Assembly: GCF_037975245.1 (NCBI RefSeq)
Contig: NC_092571.1
Location: 3,921,001 to 3,985,000, forward strand
Source of the DNA: Apostichopus japonicus
Lineage: Eukaryota > Echinodermata > Holothuroidea > Aspidochirotida > Stichopodidae
Direction of reading: 5' to 3'
Length of the DNA stretch: 64,000 bases
Part shown: positions 12,624 through 24,826 of the stretch, piece after piece
Layout: each line of letters opens with the position of its first letter
Position numbering within the stretch: the first letter of the stretch is position 1
Position numbers and translations under genes: made by a program
Notes under the pieces: generated by a model
Told to the model about the DNA's origin: nothing
Seen by the model: only the letters and a program-made list of their open reading frames with translations
Databases searched by the model: none

Positions 12624-12713
12624 CTTCGAATTTTTCAATCAATTCTTCCAGGCCCCAGTCTCCTATAACGTCATTTTCATGCCATTGTAGCTCGTTATCG
12701 CACACCGAGTACG
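12624..12713 (-). CDS. SAM-domain first exon of element 1
   Basis: The minus strand reads NDVIGDWGLEELIEKFE and then a phase-1 donor (GAAG|GTATG) at 12623. It aligns with the first exon of element 2 (ILTEWNLEMLHEVFE, donor GAAG|GTAAGA), with the intron at the same codon and phase. The pattern is helices 1-2 of a sterile alpha motif. No in-frame ATG is clear just upstream, so the start is uncertain or lost. The second SAM exon was not found between here and 11633. Confidence 0.6.
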
Positions 12714-12919
12714 TAACGTTTTGTGGCTTGAACGTATATATGGCTGTGGTTACTATAGTACATTTAGTAACGATAAATGTCGACAAACTGGTACAAGTAT
12801 TGCTAGGTACGGTAAATGGGTGTTCACGGTACGGTGGTACCGTTTAAACACTTAACTTACACTAAGAATCCAGCTGACGGGAGGTTTGACCAATCAGAAT
12901 GCTCGAACTGAAAGTACAC

Positions 12920-13052
12920 TTCTGCAGGTGTTAAAAAATCCACGCTACATAAATTATGTAACCCTACTCAGGGTCAGAGTAACCCTTCAGGTGTAGGGTG
13001 AACGGTTACACCTGGAAAGTGTTAAAATTCAACACTCCATTTTTTTTGCGTG
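12920..13052. repeat. Right subterminal and terminal repeat of element 1
   Basis: Contains CAGGTGTTAAAA, GTGTTAAAATTCAACACTCC and ends TTTTTTTTGCGTG|TA. It is the inverted counterpart of 7428-7490. Confidence 0.7.
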
Positions 13053-15688
13053 TATACGTGCGTGGCTTCAGTTATTCGGCCACATCGGAGTTTAATATTA
13101 AAAGCTCCATGAATCGAAGAAGTTGTTGCAGTGTTGCAAAACAATAAAATAGAAACTTAAGTTAAATGCAATTCCTTGTCTCCATTATTTTTTCTAGATA
13201 TGTTATTCCAATACAGAATATGTTAATTTTTTGGTTACGTTATCGTTAACACAAGCTTCAAACTGGATTCATGAAACTTTCTCAAATTCTTAAAGGAAGA
13301 AATATAAAGTACCTCAAAAGATCATCATATAGGTTACTCGTGGGTATCTCTATCGAACAGGGTGTTAAAATCACATTTAGTCAATAATAAACCAGGCACG
13401 TACAAAGTATACTCACTAAAACTTAATCCTCAGTTTTGTTTTTAATAATGACTGACGCAAATTGACTTAACACAGGTAATAGTGAGAATCTGCCAACATG
13501 GTTCAAGTTATTTCACCACTCAACAATATTTTGCACTAACGTTATGGTACAGCACGAAACGTCGACAACAAAATATAAAACGTTTAATTTCTTTTATTAT
13601 GTGTTTTGCTAGATATTTCCTTTTATTGCAATGCAGAATATGTTAGTCTATACATTGCCCTTACGAACGAAGAACTTTAAACCGCATTCTTGAAAACGAT
13701 TATAATCTTATCATTGTTCTTCAAAAAGAGAAGGAGACTTCCCATCATGTTTCGTCCAAGATAATCACCCTTGACACACATATAGTGTAAAGGAAACTGC
13801 AATGGTGATGTGGTTTTTTTTATTGCTCCAAAAGCCTTGAAAGCTTTGTACATGCGTTTTGCAACTGCGCTTTTTTGGGGGATTATGGGGAAGGAGGGGG
13901 GGAGGGGGGCTTCAGGTTTTTTTCAAACAATTACAGGTGTATAGAAATAAAAGATGTGAAGTTGCTTTTGCGGGATATGGTACATCTGAGGTAGCAGGTT
14001 CTTTCGATGGTGATAAATGACTTGCGGCTTCAAATTGAGGCAGATTTGTACCGTTTTGTCGAGACGTGTTATTTCGGGCCGTTCTTATTTAGGGAGCTGA
14101 TGGTCCTACGTGCTAGCTACCCCTTTACAACTTCAAGTTTGTTTAGGTGTTGAGTTGGAAATGGGAAATTATTGTTGCTAGGATTTTAGTTTCTGTGGGG
14201 ATCGGGTTTGGCTTGTACCGCTGTTTTGGCTGGGCCTTTTTGGGTTCTGCTAGTGGGCGGGTCGCCCTCTAATTAAACTTTACATTTAACAAACACACCA
14301 AAACAGCCAATCGATATTATATATGTATTTGTTAATATGTTTAGCTTGATGTACAATTTAATTTTGTTGAACAAAATGAATCACATTACACCAATAAACT
14401 CATCGATACATATTGTTTCAATGAAGAAGTGACGAGTTGATTTATAACAGACACTGAAAAAAGATTACCTCATAGTGGAAATGTAACATAGTACCTTCTA
14501 AATTTAGACGTTCGATGAAACAGAAAGCAGGAACTTTAAACATGTCAGCCACATCGTTAAGGTACTACTTGCCAGTCACAATATTCGTCGGCCGTAGGTT
14601 AAGAAAGATATTGTCAGCAAAGATAAAACCCTGGCGAATATGCCAATTTACCCAAAATTAACACTAGTAGTTGTTGAAGGAAATATATATAGTGTAAATA
14701 ATATATGTGATCTTTTCAAGACTCCTTTGTTTCTTATTTAAACGACAAACAGATGATTGAACCAAACCAGTCCTAAACAATGATTTTTACATGAAAAAGC
14801 TTTTGTCTTTTCTAGCGATGCTACCACTACATGGAATATATTTTCAGTCACCGTTGTAATCATTAGCCTCACTCTCCACGTCTAGAGTAAAATGTTGTAA
14901 CTTGCCCGCTCCAACGAGGTCATTGTCGTCTTCGGTATCCTGTGATAGGTATGAATTTAAATATTTTTGATTAATGCCATGTAAACACCTTAAAGAGAGG
15001 ATGAAATGGTGGGTTTTCATGTGTTAGAATGGTTTATCTACAATACTACAACACCACCCATTCACTACTTTCCGTAAATGCAGCTGCAAAAGCCAGAAAT
15101 TCGCTGTCGAAGTATTCCCTACAGACATCCCGAGCAGACTCTCGTGAAAAAACACAAAGCTTCCTACTGCAGACCATATGACGTCAGAAAAGGGACAATT
15201 TCAGCCAAAGCCGACTCCCCAGTTGTTACTTTTACTGCGTCATACAGTTTACTACGTACAGGTAACTACAAAAAACTCTCCTCTTCAACTGAAAGTTTTC
15301 TCCCGAATCTTTCGATTCGGAGGAAATGGGCCTTCACCTCTCAGAACTTTCGTAAGCTTTGACGAAAATTATTTTCTTCCCTACTTCTAACCTTTTTTGT
15401 AAAGCCATTTAAAGCAATTAAAAATTTGCAATCAGCAGATTTTGCATTTAGTAATCTCTTTTCTATAGACAACTGGAACACTTAAACAAATAGTTGTATT
15501 AGTGCAGTTAACCATATTCCTTCCTTTCGCTTTGTTTTATTTTCTGTTTGAATATGTTGCAGAAAGAACGATTTCAATACTCCAAAACTCATGGACAGCT
15601 TAAAATGTCTTGCTTTTTTACCAATCATTGTTATGGGTGAAGTATGGCTTGCTCGATGAGGCTGGAATGAAATGATTCTAAGATTATG
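13053..15688. other. Intergenic, no gene recognised
   Basis: No exon with family motifs and no terminal-repeat element seen. The open frames at 15078-15390 match nothing I recognise on either strand. Confidence 0.4.
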
Positions 15689-15827
15689 TCAAAGACAAAA
15701 CAAAATTGATTGCATCCTTGCCTGTCCTATTTCATGAAAGGAAGAGCAAGTAAGGATTTGGCAAATCTCATGTACTGACGGTCGACTCGCTTCCGACGCA
15801 TCCCATGACTGAAGCATCTTACAGAAT
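15689..15827 (-). CDS. Receptor last exon: kinase subdomain XI to stop
   Basis: Acceptor GGGGGGTAG. Phase 2 entry gives FCKMLQSWDASEASRPSVHE and ICQIL, the helix H-I block with its CW/RP-type signature (SWD...RP), then a short tail to TGA at 15691-15689. Confidence 0.7.
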
Positions 15828-16640
15828 CTACCCCCCACCCAAAAAGAAAATAGGAACAGTAAAGAAATGAAAACAAGGACATTTATCTTGGCTGATATGG
15901 TTTCAGCCAAGGACATCTACGTATTGTTATCTGCTTTACTTATACAAGTCTGTCAATAAAAGCAATGCTCGAATTGTAATGGTCTTCTAATATTTTTAGA
16001 ACCCAGCTAAACATATATACACGCAATGACCATAAGGTTCCAAAATATTTATGTATATTTGGAGTAAGACCCATGTGTACTGATTCATTGCCTGCAGTTG
16101 ACCAAACAACTTTATTGACAAGTAACTGTAACATGGTTTCTAAACAGGTACTTCATTACCTGCGTAATGATTTGAAAGTAAAATCATCACGGAACTGAAC
16201 ACGGAAATAATTTTGCGACAAAGTAAACTACAAACAGGAAACTATATGCAACATTTTATTATGTGTTAAAGGTTAAAACTGACTGTTTTATTCATGATAA
16301 CCAGTAAGCAATTGCAAGAACGATAAAATAAATATATATGTATTGAAACATAGTTATCTTTAAAACAAGGGACGACAACATACAAACCGTTCACAGCACT
16401 CATGTTGTGGTAAACTAAGCATTTGGGCGCATCTGCCTTAGACTTACATATACAAACTTCAGCTAACAGATTCGCAGGCGACAAGCCTATGTTGATATCA
16501 TTTATAGCAATGTCCTGCAGGTCACATTTGATAAAGTCTGACAATGTTGTAAGTAATTTTTGTTCTCAATACACAGGTATCTGCACCGAGGTATTGAAAA
16601 CCTCGTTCGATTAATTTTCACGATGGTATTCTGTACTCAC

Positions 16641-16737
16641 ATCCCACCAGGACAGGCAAACGGATTGCTCAAGATTACTCCCGATCTTATCTTCTTTTCA
16701 ATTTCGTCACACGTGCTTTCTGTATTTGGTATATCTC
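16641..16737 (-). CDS. Receptor exon: kinase subdomain X
   Basis: Acceptor CTGCTGCAG. Reads GDIPNTESTCDEIEKKIRSG and VILSNPFACPGG, matching the helix G region (G-x-PY...EEV...I..G..L..P..CP). Donor GAT|GTGAGT, phase 2. Confidence 0.7.
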
Positions 16738-16929
16738 CTGCAGCAGAAATCATATCAAATATATTCAGACGCACACTGTATACAATTCAAAGGAATAAAA
16801 TAAGATTGCAGTCTTTACTACTTAGAAATATTTCTGAAAAAAATAATAAAACTATAATCAGAGTTAGCATATAATGGACTGATTAAGCCAATTGTGACTA
16901 TTATGAGTATAATATTGAAAAACGCTCAC

Positions 16930-17040
16930 CGACAGAACATTTTTCCCAAACGACATCAGCAAGGTTCCACACATCAGAGTTAGCTGAATACTGTCGCAAA
17001 ATATGGTTTCCGGAACAACCCACGCGACTGGAGGATTTGG
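16930..17040 (-). pseudogene. Receptor exon: APE and helix F region, frameshifted
   Basis: The first half reads PPVAWVVPETIF (APE-type motif). The second half, one base out, reads RQYSANSDVWNLADVVWEKC, the helix F block with the conserved DVW. The shift falls in the TTTT at about 16981-16985. With one base added, the exon runs phase 0 to phase 1, as both neighbours require. Confidence 0.7.
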
Positions 17041-17129
17041 CTGGTAATGCGGAAAAACAATAAGTCAAAAATGATTAACTTGAATGCGTAAAAGAAAGAT
17101 TAGCTATACCCGATACATGAAACAAAATG

Positions 17130-17136
17130 TGCATAA

Positions 17137-17182
<46 letters not shown>

Positions 17183-17330
17183 AATACAAATATACATATA
17201 TAGGTAGATAGATATATAAATATATAAATAGATAGAATGAATCGATGGATTGATGGATGGATAGATACAAATATATAATATATATCAAAATATAAATAAT
17301 ATATAGTTAAATATTATTATACATATATTT
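17130..17330. repeat. TA-rich microsatellite cluster
   Basis: A long (TA)n run at about 17140-17172, then ATAGATAGA, GATGGATGGA and more TA-rich sequence. Intronic, directly before a SINE copy. Confidence 0.85.
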
Positions 17331-17344
17331 GAAAAATATAAATA

Positions 17345-17600
17345 ATATCCATCCATCCATCCATTTAAGTGGCTATCCAGGATTCACAAATGATTGGTTA
17401 GCATCATGAATTAATCTTTAGAGTAAGGCAAAATATGTCACCTAAACAGAACTAGCATTGTTCGACACAGGTAGCAAAAACCTACAGTAGAATGATGACC
17501 TTCCTTACTGGTTTCGAACCTTTGAACACACAATCAGTGTCACTGACCTACTTGGTTAAGGTGGTCCGCATCTAAACGGGGTATCTATCTATATCTCTAT
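17345..17600 (+). mobile_element. tRNA-related SINE, copy 1
   Basis: Colinear with the reverse strand of 49530-49850: CACAAATGAT...GGTTAGCATCAT, GAGTAAGGCAAAATATGTCA, AACAGAACTAGCATTGTTCG, TTCCTTACTGGTTTCGAACC, then a worn tRNA-like part (ACTTGGTTAAGGTGGTCCGC). It lacks a 7-bp piece near its start that copy 2 keeps. Confidence 0.75.
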
Positions 17601-18245
17601 ACTGTGTCACTGATTTCAATACATATTAAATACCGAGAAGGGAAATATCGAAAAGGGAGGCTATCTTCAATTTGTCTGATAAGTGATGTATATTGATTGT
17701 GTATACGATACTTACACAATGAAGATCCCTACACCTAGATCCTTTCGTATCACCACAAATCACCACAAATACTATTTTTTCATATGGTCATGATCATATG
17801 GTTACATCTCGATGAAACCGGGGATTGGGGTTGAGAGGGTTTCAAGTTGTTTTGGTTTCCGTGCCCAGGCCCTGATTTGGTTGCCTTTTCTTACACAAAA
17901 GTGTTAAAATACCGTGGCCCTTGTTAGGTTAGTATGTGCGTAATGCTTTCACTTTAATATTTAAAGAATGAACGATCATAACGTTAACAAAAAAAATGTG
18001 TCTTGGATTTATAAGTGAACTGTAATATAAAGTTGATTAAATATTGTATTGAATGACATAAAGCTGTCTTCTTGCCATTGAAATCGAAGTGCCTTACAAA
18101 TGTACTGACAAAAGCCGTTCGTAAGATATTCAATGCTGACAACTTTAAGGGATTCCATAAGCCCTATACATGATTTTAATATATATAAAAGCAAAGCTGT
18201 ACTAAATACCTTTTCCAGCAGATGATAGATTCACTTCTTTGTTAC

Positions 18246-18329
18246 TTTCTCTGGCCAGAAATCATATACTTTGCAATTTCCAGTTTCGGTTAAAGGTATG
18301 TTCCCAGTCGTTAACTCAGGATGTTGATA
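18246..18329 (-). CDS. Receptor exon: catalytic-loop and DFG-equivalent region
   Basis: Phase 0 to 0. YQHPELTTGNIPLTETG and NCKVYDFWPEK: HPEL replaces HRD and DFW replaces DFG. The catalytic Asp of HRD is absent. Confidence 0.6.
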
Positions 18330-18992
18330 CTGTTACATTAAAAAGAAAGTGATTTTTTTTTAATTAGTTACTGTAATTACTTCCTGATTGAAAGCGGGAC
18401 TCACACTGCGAAGGAAAGTGGGACATTGGACATTGAAAAAGCAACCGGGAAAATCCCCTCAAAACTGTCAGGACGAAACAGGTCATCCATGTATACTGTA
18501 GCACTACTTTTTATATTTGAATGTTTTGCAAAGACTCTTAAATGACTGTTTCAACTAATTTGTGACATGGGTTGTCGTCTCTGGTGTAATTTTTTTAAAT
18601 TCATTTTTATAAAGTAACATATAGAGTCTTCAGTATCTTATCTTTTTTTTAATTGGTCGAGTATGTTGCCACCCACCATATTATAGAAAACTACACTCAA
18701 TATGTAAGTCTCAGCTTGTCTTGCAAATCAAACTCCTTGTATCTCAATGCAATGCAAAACCGTATAATTTTTTTCATAACAGTTTTGTAATATCAGTCCA
18801 CGTTATTTTGAAATTGCTTGACAATACCACAAGAGAAAAAGTTGCATATTGAAATAGACTGTCACGCAGTATGGGTATTCCGTTCAATATAGGTGTTGTG
18901 ATGATGTTGTGTGTATTTAATGTAGCATACTAAAATGTGATAATCTTCTTTTGTGTATACCAAGGTTAAACTAGATATATTAAACCACTTAC

Positions 18993-19178
18993 GTCTTTTC
19001 TGTCAAAAGGCCAAAGCATATGTTATTTCAGATGCTTGCTTAGTCAAATATTTCATATAAACAGACCAAGTCGAATTATATTTAGTAACCCGAGAAATCT
19101 CAACTTGTTGACTATTACGTAGCAAAAAGTCTCTAAGAGTGTCATTCTGGCATAACTCTTGATATATGTAGTGTGGAA
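18993..19178 (-). pseudogene. Receptor exon: hinge and helix E, frameshifted
   Basis: Acceptor TTATCCGCAG. Reads VPHYIYQELCQNDTLRDFLL and QASEITYALAF, then TGA at 19005-19003 within a T run. A change of one base at TTTT would carry the frame to the donor GAC|GTAAGT in the phase the next exon needs. PHYIYQE...TLRDFLL is the hinge/alpha-D pattern of animal receptor kinases. Confidence 0.65.
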
Positions 19179-20532
19179 CTGCGGATAACAATCAGCAACA
19201 TAGGTTACATATAAATTGTTTTGAAACGCGAACTTGAAAATGCTTTTGTAGTTGCAGTTTGGAGATATCTTTAGACCGTAATATTAAGAAATAAACAAGT
19301 CACAACTAAACTAGGATTTAAGTTATTTAACCATCAGTTTTCTGTATGAGGCAATACTTTTTCTTTTAAAGAAAGTCAATGGCTCGAAAGGAAACGATGT
19401 AATTCGTTAATCAATATCATAAGTTTAAACTTAAAGATTTTATTCCTTTTAAAATATATAAATAAGTTATCAACACACACATAATACATGTAAGAGCTTA
19501 TTGTACTCATGACACAGTAAATGAATAAGATACACGTTTACAGCTCCAGTAAGGTCAAAGTATTAGTAGTACTCTGACGAGTTAGCAAGTATCACCTAAG
19601 TGACAGTCATTACACCTTCATGGTTGACTGTGGAATAATTAGCGACGTAAGCTAAGGTCAGAGTATCAATTGACAAGAGCAGACCATATGTGAATATATG
19701 GTCAACAGACATCATTAATACCAACTAGGAAGTCCACATATTCATTTCAATTTCGTTGTAAACTACGCAATTTCGAAATGGAACACTATTGTCCATATTC
19801 TCTTTGAAGAGTCCAGCAGGCCAGACACGATTGTTATTCCGGCATCGTGATGTACTATAACAAGTTGAACTCTGATGGTGATGTTTCAACAACAGGTTAT
19901 TTCGTATGTAACATTCTTTTCCAGTAAATATTCTTCAATGTGATCGTCATCAACATAATATAAACCTTAGTGACCGTAATTATTGCTTTTCATCTTTAAC
20001 TCGAAGAACCCAGAAAGTGACTGAACATAACGATGTTAAATTATAAAGTGGTGACATCTTACCAATTGACAAATACAGAGACAATAAAAAGTCATGACAT
20101 TTCTATTTTTGATTTCAACACGTACTTTGAACAACTGCAATATGTAACGAGGTTACCAAATGCAAATGGTCGCTCATCAGTTTCAAACTGTGCGCTAAGT
20201 CTCTGAAAGTGTAAATATCTTGTACCTGTGGAGCATCTGTAGGACAGGAGAGAGGGGTGAAGTAATATACAAGAAATGTTAATTGATAATATTGTATTAT
20301 TTTGTTATATGTACTGACATCATTAATACTTATTTTTGTAGAGCATGAGCTTCAATTGGAAATCTAAACATATGTGTAGAGAAGGGCAGGGGACAGAGCC
20401 ATCTACCCCTTCCAGCGAGTGGGACATATTATCGTCTAACGAACTCCATTTGAGGGAATCGATTAAATAGGCAGTAAATGTTGTGATTTTGGCTGATTTT
20501 CAAGGTCGAGGCAAACATGTCTGAACTTATAC

Positions 20533-20667
20533 CAATAAAATTAATAATAAAATTAGGTAAGTGGATAGACGTAGGAAGCGGAACGAGGGGATTGGTGTGT
20601 TTATTGTCATTCTCCGTGTCTAAGATGTGATGAAGTTTGTCCCTCAACACCCGTTATAGGTTAACAG
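20533..20667 (-). pseudogene. Receptor exon: alpha-C region, with in-frame TAA
   Basis: After acceptor CCAGACAG the phase-consistent frame hits TAA at 20654-20656, then reads VLRDKLHHILDTEND and LPNFIINFIG to a strong donor (GTATAAGT), phase 1. LRDKLHHIL fits helix C and NFIINFIG fits strand 4-5. The exon length (135) suits phases 1-1, so the stop appears to be a lesion rather than a wrong border. Confidence 0.5.
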
Positions 20668-20900
20668 CTGTCTGGACGTTTAGTCCATAGACATCGATGA
20701 TGTTGCTCAGATTACTTATTACACATCTGGCCAAACTATCTTGCGTGTCACAACTAAAACATAAGGAAGAACATTTCTAGAACACATCACCATTGAAGGA
20801 TTATTTTTAGATTAAACATGCATCAATGTGAAAGCTACTTCCTGCATATTCATCAACTTAGTTGCCCCCAAAATATGTTACTTGATGTATAATAATTTAC

Positions 20901-21104
20901 CTGATAAGGTTTTGGCGATGATATTGAAACCATTATATGGTTGATCAGAAAGGGTTGCCTTGTAGTACCTAAACATTTCTCTGCCTAGTAATTCACATAC
21001 CAGATGTTCATCTTCCGTAATAAATTTAGGGAGACTCGGCATGGAATCAGCTTCCATTTGAGGTACAATTCCTTGCATTTGAACTAATTCAAGGACAAAA
21101 GATT
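20901..21104 (-). CDS. Receptor exon: juxtamembrane and kinase N-lobe
   Basis: MPSLPKFITEDEHLVCELLG leads into REMFRYYKATLSDQ and FNIIAKTLSG, then a donor in phase 1. This is the strand 1-3 region of a receptor-tyrosine-kinase-like domain: the Gly-rich loop is degenerate but the beta-3 lysine is kept. Confidence 0.65.
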
Positions 21105-21574
21105 CTACAAGTTTAAGCGACACAGTTCATTGATTAATGCATAATGTGATCAACATTTAAAAGGCCTATCTTGAGTGTGATGGTCTGCTGTCCATTTGCG
21201 TGGTTTCTTGGTCGCCCCTTATAGTGGTGGTATATTAAAGAAACGACTAAAATCATCCAATTTGCTGACATAATTTGAAGCTGATGTTGGTTTACATAGT
21301 ATCGAAGGTCAAAAGTCTAAAGTAAAATGTAATAACTTAAAAATTATGTAATATGTGAACGAATGTGCTGCTTGTTCGGGGTGATTTCATAATATCATTA
21401 TAATGCGTGTTTTCTATAGCGCTTTTCAAATATATGATGTTTGTTCCTGGTCAGTTGTGAATATAACATCACTTCTCAAACCTGTTCGTTTTGTAGAATT
21501 CACACCAACAATAGATTACCGTGCATCGAGTCATAAAACACAGCATATGTAGGAACCTCTGCAAAAGTGTCTGA

Positions 21575-23095
21575 AATTAATGACAGGCTCCTACAGAAAG
21601 GGTACATATAATAAACGCCATCAAACAACAGACAAGCTTTTACAGAGATGGTACATATACTTAACGCCATCAAACAACAGACAGGCTCCTACAGTGATGG
21701 TACATATACTAAACGTCATCAAACAACATACAGGCTTCTACAGTGATGGTACATATACTAAACGCCATCAAACAACAGACAGGCTTTTACAATGATGGTA
21801 CATATACTAGGCGCAATCAAACAACAGGCCGGCTTCTACAGTGATGGCACATATAACAAACGCCATTAAACAACATACAGGATCTTGCAGTGATGGTACA
21901 TATAACAAACGCCATCAAACAACAGACAGGCATCTACAGTGATGGTACATATACTAAGCACAATCAAACAACAGACAAGCATCTACAGTGATGGTACATA
22001 TACTTAACGCCATCAAACAACAGACAGGCATCTACAGTGATGATACATATAATAAACGCCATCAAACAACAGACAGGCTCCTAGAGTGATGGTACATATA
22101 CTTAACGCCATCAAACAACATACAGGCTCCTACAGTGATGGTACATATACTTAACGCCATCAAAGAACAGACATGCTCCTACAGTGATGGTTCCTATACT
22201 AAACGCCATCACATAACAGACAGGCATCTACAGTGATGGTACATATACTTAACGCCATCAGACAACAGACAGGTATCTACAGTGATGGTACATATAATAA
22301 ACGTCATCAAACAACATACAGGCTTCTACAGTGATGGTACATATACTAAACGCCATCAAACAACAGACCGGCTCCTACAGTGATGGTGCATATAATATAC
22401 GCCATCAAACAACAGACAGGCTCCTACAGTGATGGTACATATACTAAACGCCATCAAACAACAGACAGGCTTTTACAATGATGGTACAAATACTAGGCGC
22501 AATCAAACAACAGGCCGGCTTCTACAGTGATGGCACATATAACAAACGCCATTAAACAACATACAGGATCTTGCAGTGATGGTACATATAACAAACGCCA
22601 TCAAACAACAGACAGGCATCTACAGTGATGGTACATATACTAAGCACAATCAAACAACAGACAAGCATCTACAGTGATGGTACATATACTTAACGCCATC
22701 AAACAACAGACAGGCATCTACAGTGATGATACATATAATAAACGCCATCAAACAACAGACAGGCTCCTAGAGTGATGGTACATATACTTAACGCCATCAA
22801 ACAACATACAGGCTCCTACAGTGATGGTACATATACTTAACGCCATCAAAGAACAGACATGCTCCTACAGTGATGGTTCCTATACTAAACGCCATCACAT
22901 AACAGACAGGCATCTACAGTGATGGTACATATAATAAACGCCATCAAACAACACACAGGTTCCTGCAATGATGGTACATATACTAAACGTCATCAAACAA
23001 CAGAGAGGCTTACACAGTGATGGTACATATAATAAACGCCATCAAACATCAGACAGGCTCCTACAGTGATGGTACATCCAATAAACGACATCAAA
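21575..23095. repeat. 49-bp minisatellite, about 31 units, with higher-order duplication
   Basis: The unit holds CTACAGTGATGGTACATATA and AACGCCATCAAACAACAGAC. Since 49 is not a multiple of three it is not coding. A distinctive run of variant units (AATGATGG, TAGGCGCAATC, GATCTTGCAG) near 21780 recurs near 22468, about 14 units later, so a block of about 686 bp was duplicated within the array. Intron of the kinase-like receptor. Confidence 0.9.
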
Positions 23096-23103
23096 AAAGA
23101 TCA

Positions 23104-23920
23104 TAAGCATAGGCGTAGGTGCCTCATTTGATTTGGGGGGGGGGGGGGCTGTAACGACTTGCCCGAAAAATATAACCAGAATTTTTCGCGCGCTCCGCGC
23201 GCAATCCACATGTTACTGTGCGTATCATATAGGCATTCATCGATTATTACACCACATGCCAATAACATAATATCATTTTTCGTGTTATTACCCTTCCATA
23301 TTGGTTAGAATTATTGGGGAAGTTGTTGCAACAATAATGATATTAACAATAATATAAGTTTAACCGTTAAAAAACACAGTGCAAATTTATCTTCTTCTTC
23401 TTGGTCAGGGGGAGAGAATGGTCTGTAGGGGCGCTTTCGACACTATCCACCACAGGTTGGCGCGGAGCGTACAGAAAATTTTTGCGTAAAGATACTCCCT
23501 AGATCGCCGGAAATGACCCTTTCCAGGCCTTGCTAATTTGCAGATAAACGAAGAATAAATAGGTGTCATCGCCATTTGTCAGAAAATTGCACCAACAAAA
23601 TGTGACAAATGTCAATAGGTTTTTGAGAGCGCAATAAACAAGTCAATAATCGCGAATAAGTAAAGAGTGGTAAAAAGCTGAAAAGGGCGCCAGCAGTCCA
23701 TTTGAGTCCGTCAGGGGGGAACGCCCCCCTCTAACTGTATGGACGCTCCGCCACTCAGCATATTGCCCAAATTTTCACTAAAAAAATTGAAAAACACAGT
23801 GCAAATTATTCTTTTTCCAGTAGGTGCCCGAAAAATTCTCAGCATCTTGCCCGAATTTTTCACCAAAAAAATGGTTGGGGGGGGGCTACAGCCACACCCC
23901 CCTCCTCCTATACTATGGAC
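23104..23920. mobile_element. Composite of hAT-like non-autonomous elements
   Basis: Poorly matched ends (CATAGGCGTAGG and, reversed, CATAGTATAGGAGG) flanked by similar 8-mers (ATCATAAG, GACATAAG) enclose long G runs and a second element at 23402-23756. The outer boundaries are tentative. Confidence 0.4.
23402..23756 (-). mobile_element. hAT MITE, third copy of the 60282/63007 family
   Basis: Reversed, it starts GAGTGGCGGAGCGTCC and keeps TGACATTTGTCACATTTTGT, CTTCGTTTATCTGCAAATTA and ACCTGTGGTGG of the family. The far terminal repeat is missing, replaced by CTTCTTCTTC. The sequence GAAAAACACAGTGCAAAT lies on both sides of it. Confidence 0.7.
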
Positions 23921-24598
23921 ATAAGTAACACATATTGTAAATTATTAGATGTATAGTGTTCTATCTTATAAATAGACTAACAAACAAAAGAACATAAAAA
24001 ACTCATAATGTGAGTCATTAGATGTATATTGTTCTATCCTAAAACGTGAAAATCACTAAGATCATGGTTCGGTCCAAGTATTGAAACGGAATTGTATATT
24101 AACAACGGAGCACAATATGACATTTTAACGGACATGCTTTTAACACGGAAGTGGTTACAGACTAACGTCAAACGCCTTCTCCAATAAAATGATATACTAT
24201 AAAATCGTAAATATGTTGAATGTTAACGAAGCTTGTGCGTGTAACTGGTTAGTATATAACATCAAATATATATATTATTAAATAAGTATTCGTTTTGCAA
24301 CTTTCGTCTCAATTATAGATGATCGTGCATCGAATAATAAATCACAAATTGCAATAATTAGTTAACGTACACAAGTTTTGGAGAATATACTGGTTGAAAT
24401 ACTCACTGACTCTCAACGTCAAAACATAACTCTGCAATAAAAATTAAGAGAAATTTGTGGCCAGTAATCTCTCTAATCTATAATATTTAATGCATCTCTT
24501 GATCGGTTTCTTGGAGGTAAATATACATTACGACTTCAGTATAATGTGATATTTTCACGTAACACATACAAATAAGAAGCGTTAATGTTTGAACTTAC

Positions 24599-24826
24599 TA
24601 ATTTTATGACAATAGTAACCAAAGATGCATGCGAACGACATCGTGAAGGAAGCTGCACATGTTACTATGATTAAGAGCAACATCGATACACCGGATATAT
24701 TTCGGTCTTTGTCCTGCCGCATGGGAACTGTCGGATGATTACTATCATCCTTCTCGGATGTATTTGTCAGGAAGCTACTGGCAGTACTATTGTGCTCAGT
24801 GTTATTTGTTTCGCATGTCTTGCCAC
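24599..24826 (-). CDS. Receptor exon 2: stalk and transmembrane segment
   Basis: Acceptor CCACAG at 24827-24832, phase 1. A Ser/Thr/Asn-rich stalk (TNNTEHNSTASS) leads to a membrane span (VSMLLLIIVTCAASFTMSFA) and YYCHKIS, then donor GTAAGT, phase 1. Confidence 0.7.

Larger units (their letters stand above)
7428..13052. mobile_element. Element 1: CACTx-terminal DNA transposon with SAM-gene remnants
   Basis: The left end reads CACTCAAAAAAATGAAGTGT. The reverse complement of the right end reads CACGCAAAAAAAATGGAGTG and continues in parallel (TTRAATTT). Both ends are bordered by TA (7426-7427 and 13053-13054), a 2-bp target duplication. Inside both ends are repeats built on AACACTT / AAGTGTT. 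On the minus strand, reading inward from the right end, it carries a SAM exon (12624-12713) and a decayed SAMD3-like C-terminal exon (11304-11633). A 2.5-kb ISL2EU element interrupts it. CACT-type ends with TA duplication suggest the CACTA/EnSpm (CMC) group; no matching transposase is visible, so the superfamily is inferred. Confidence 0.75.

Noticed and set aside
16266-16544. Minus-strand frame SDFIKCDLQDIAINDINIG...
   Set aside because: Lies between kinase exons but has no kinase motif, and the phase of its neighbours skips it.
18009-18194. Minus-strand frame within the receptor intron
   Set aside because: No kinase motif; exons 18329-18246 and 17040-16930 join directly in phase 0.
21580-21795. 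71-codon open frame MTGSYRKGTYNKRHQ...
   Set aside because: Comes from the 49-bp minisatellite, whose unit is not a multiple of three.
21575-23095. CRISPR-like array
   Set aside because: Units are contiguous, with no constant-repeat/variable-spacer pattern; the setting is eukaryotic.
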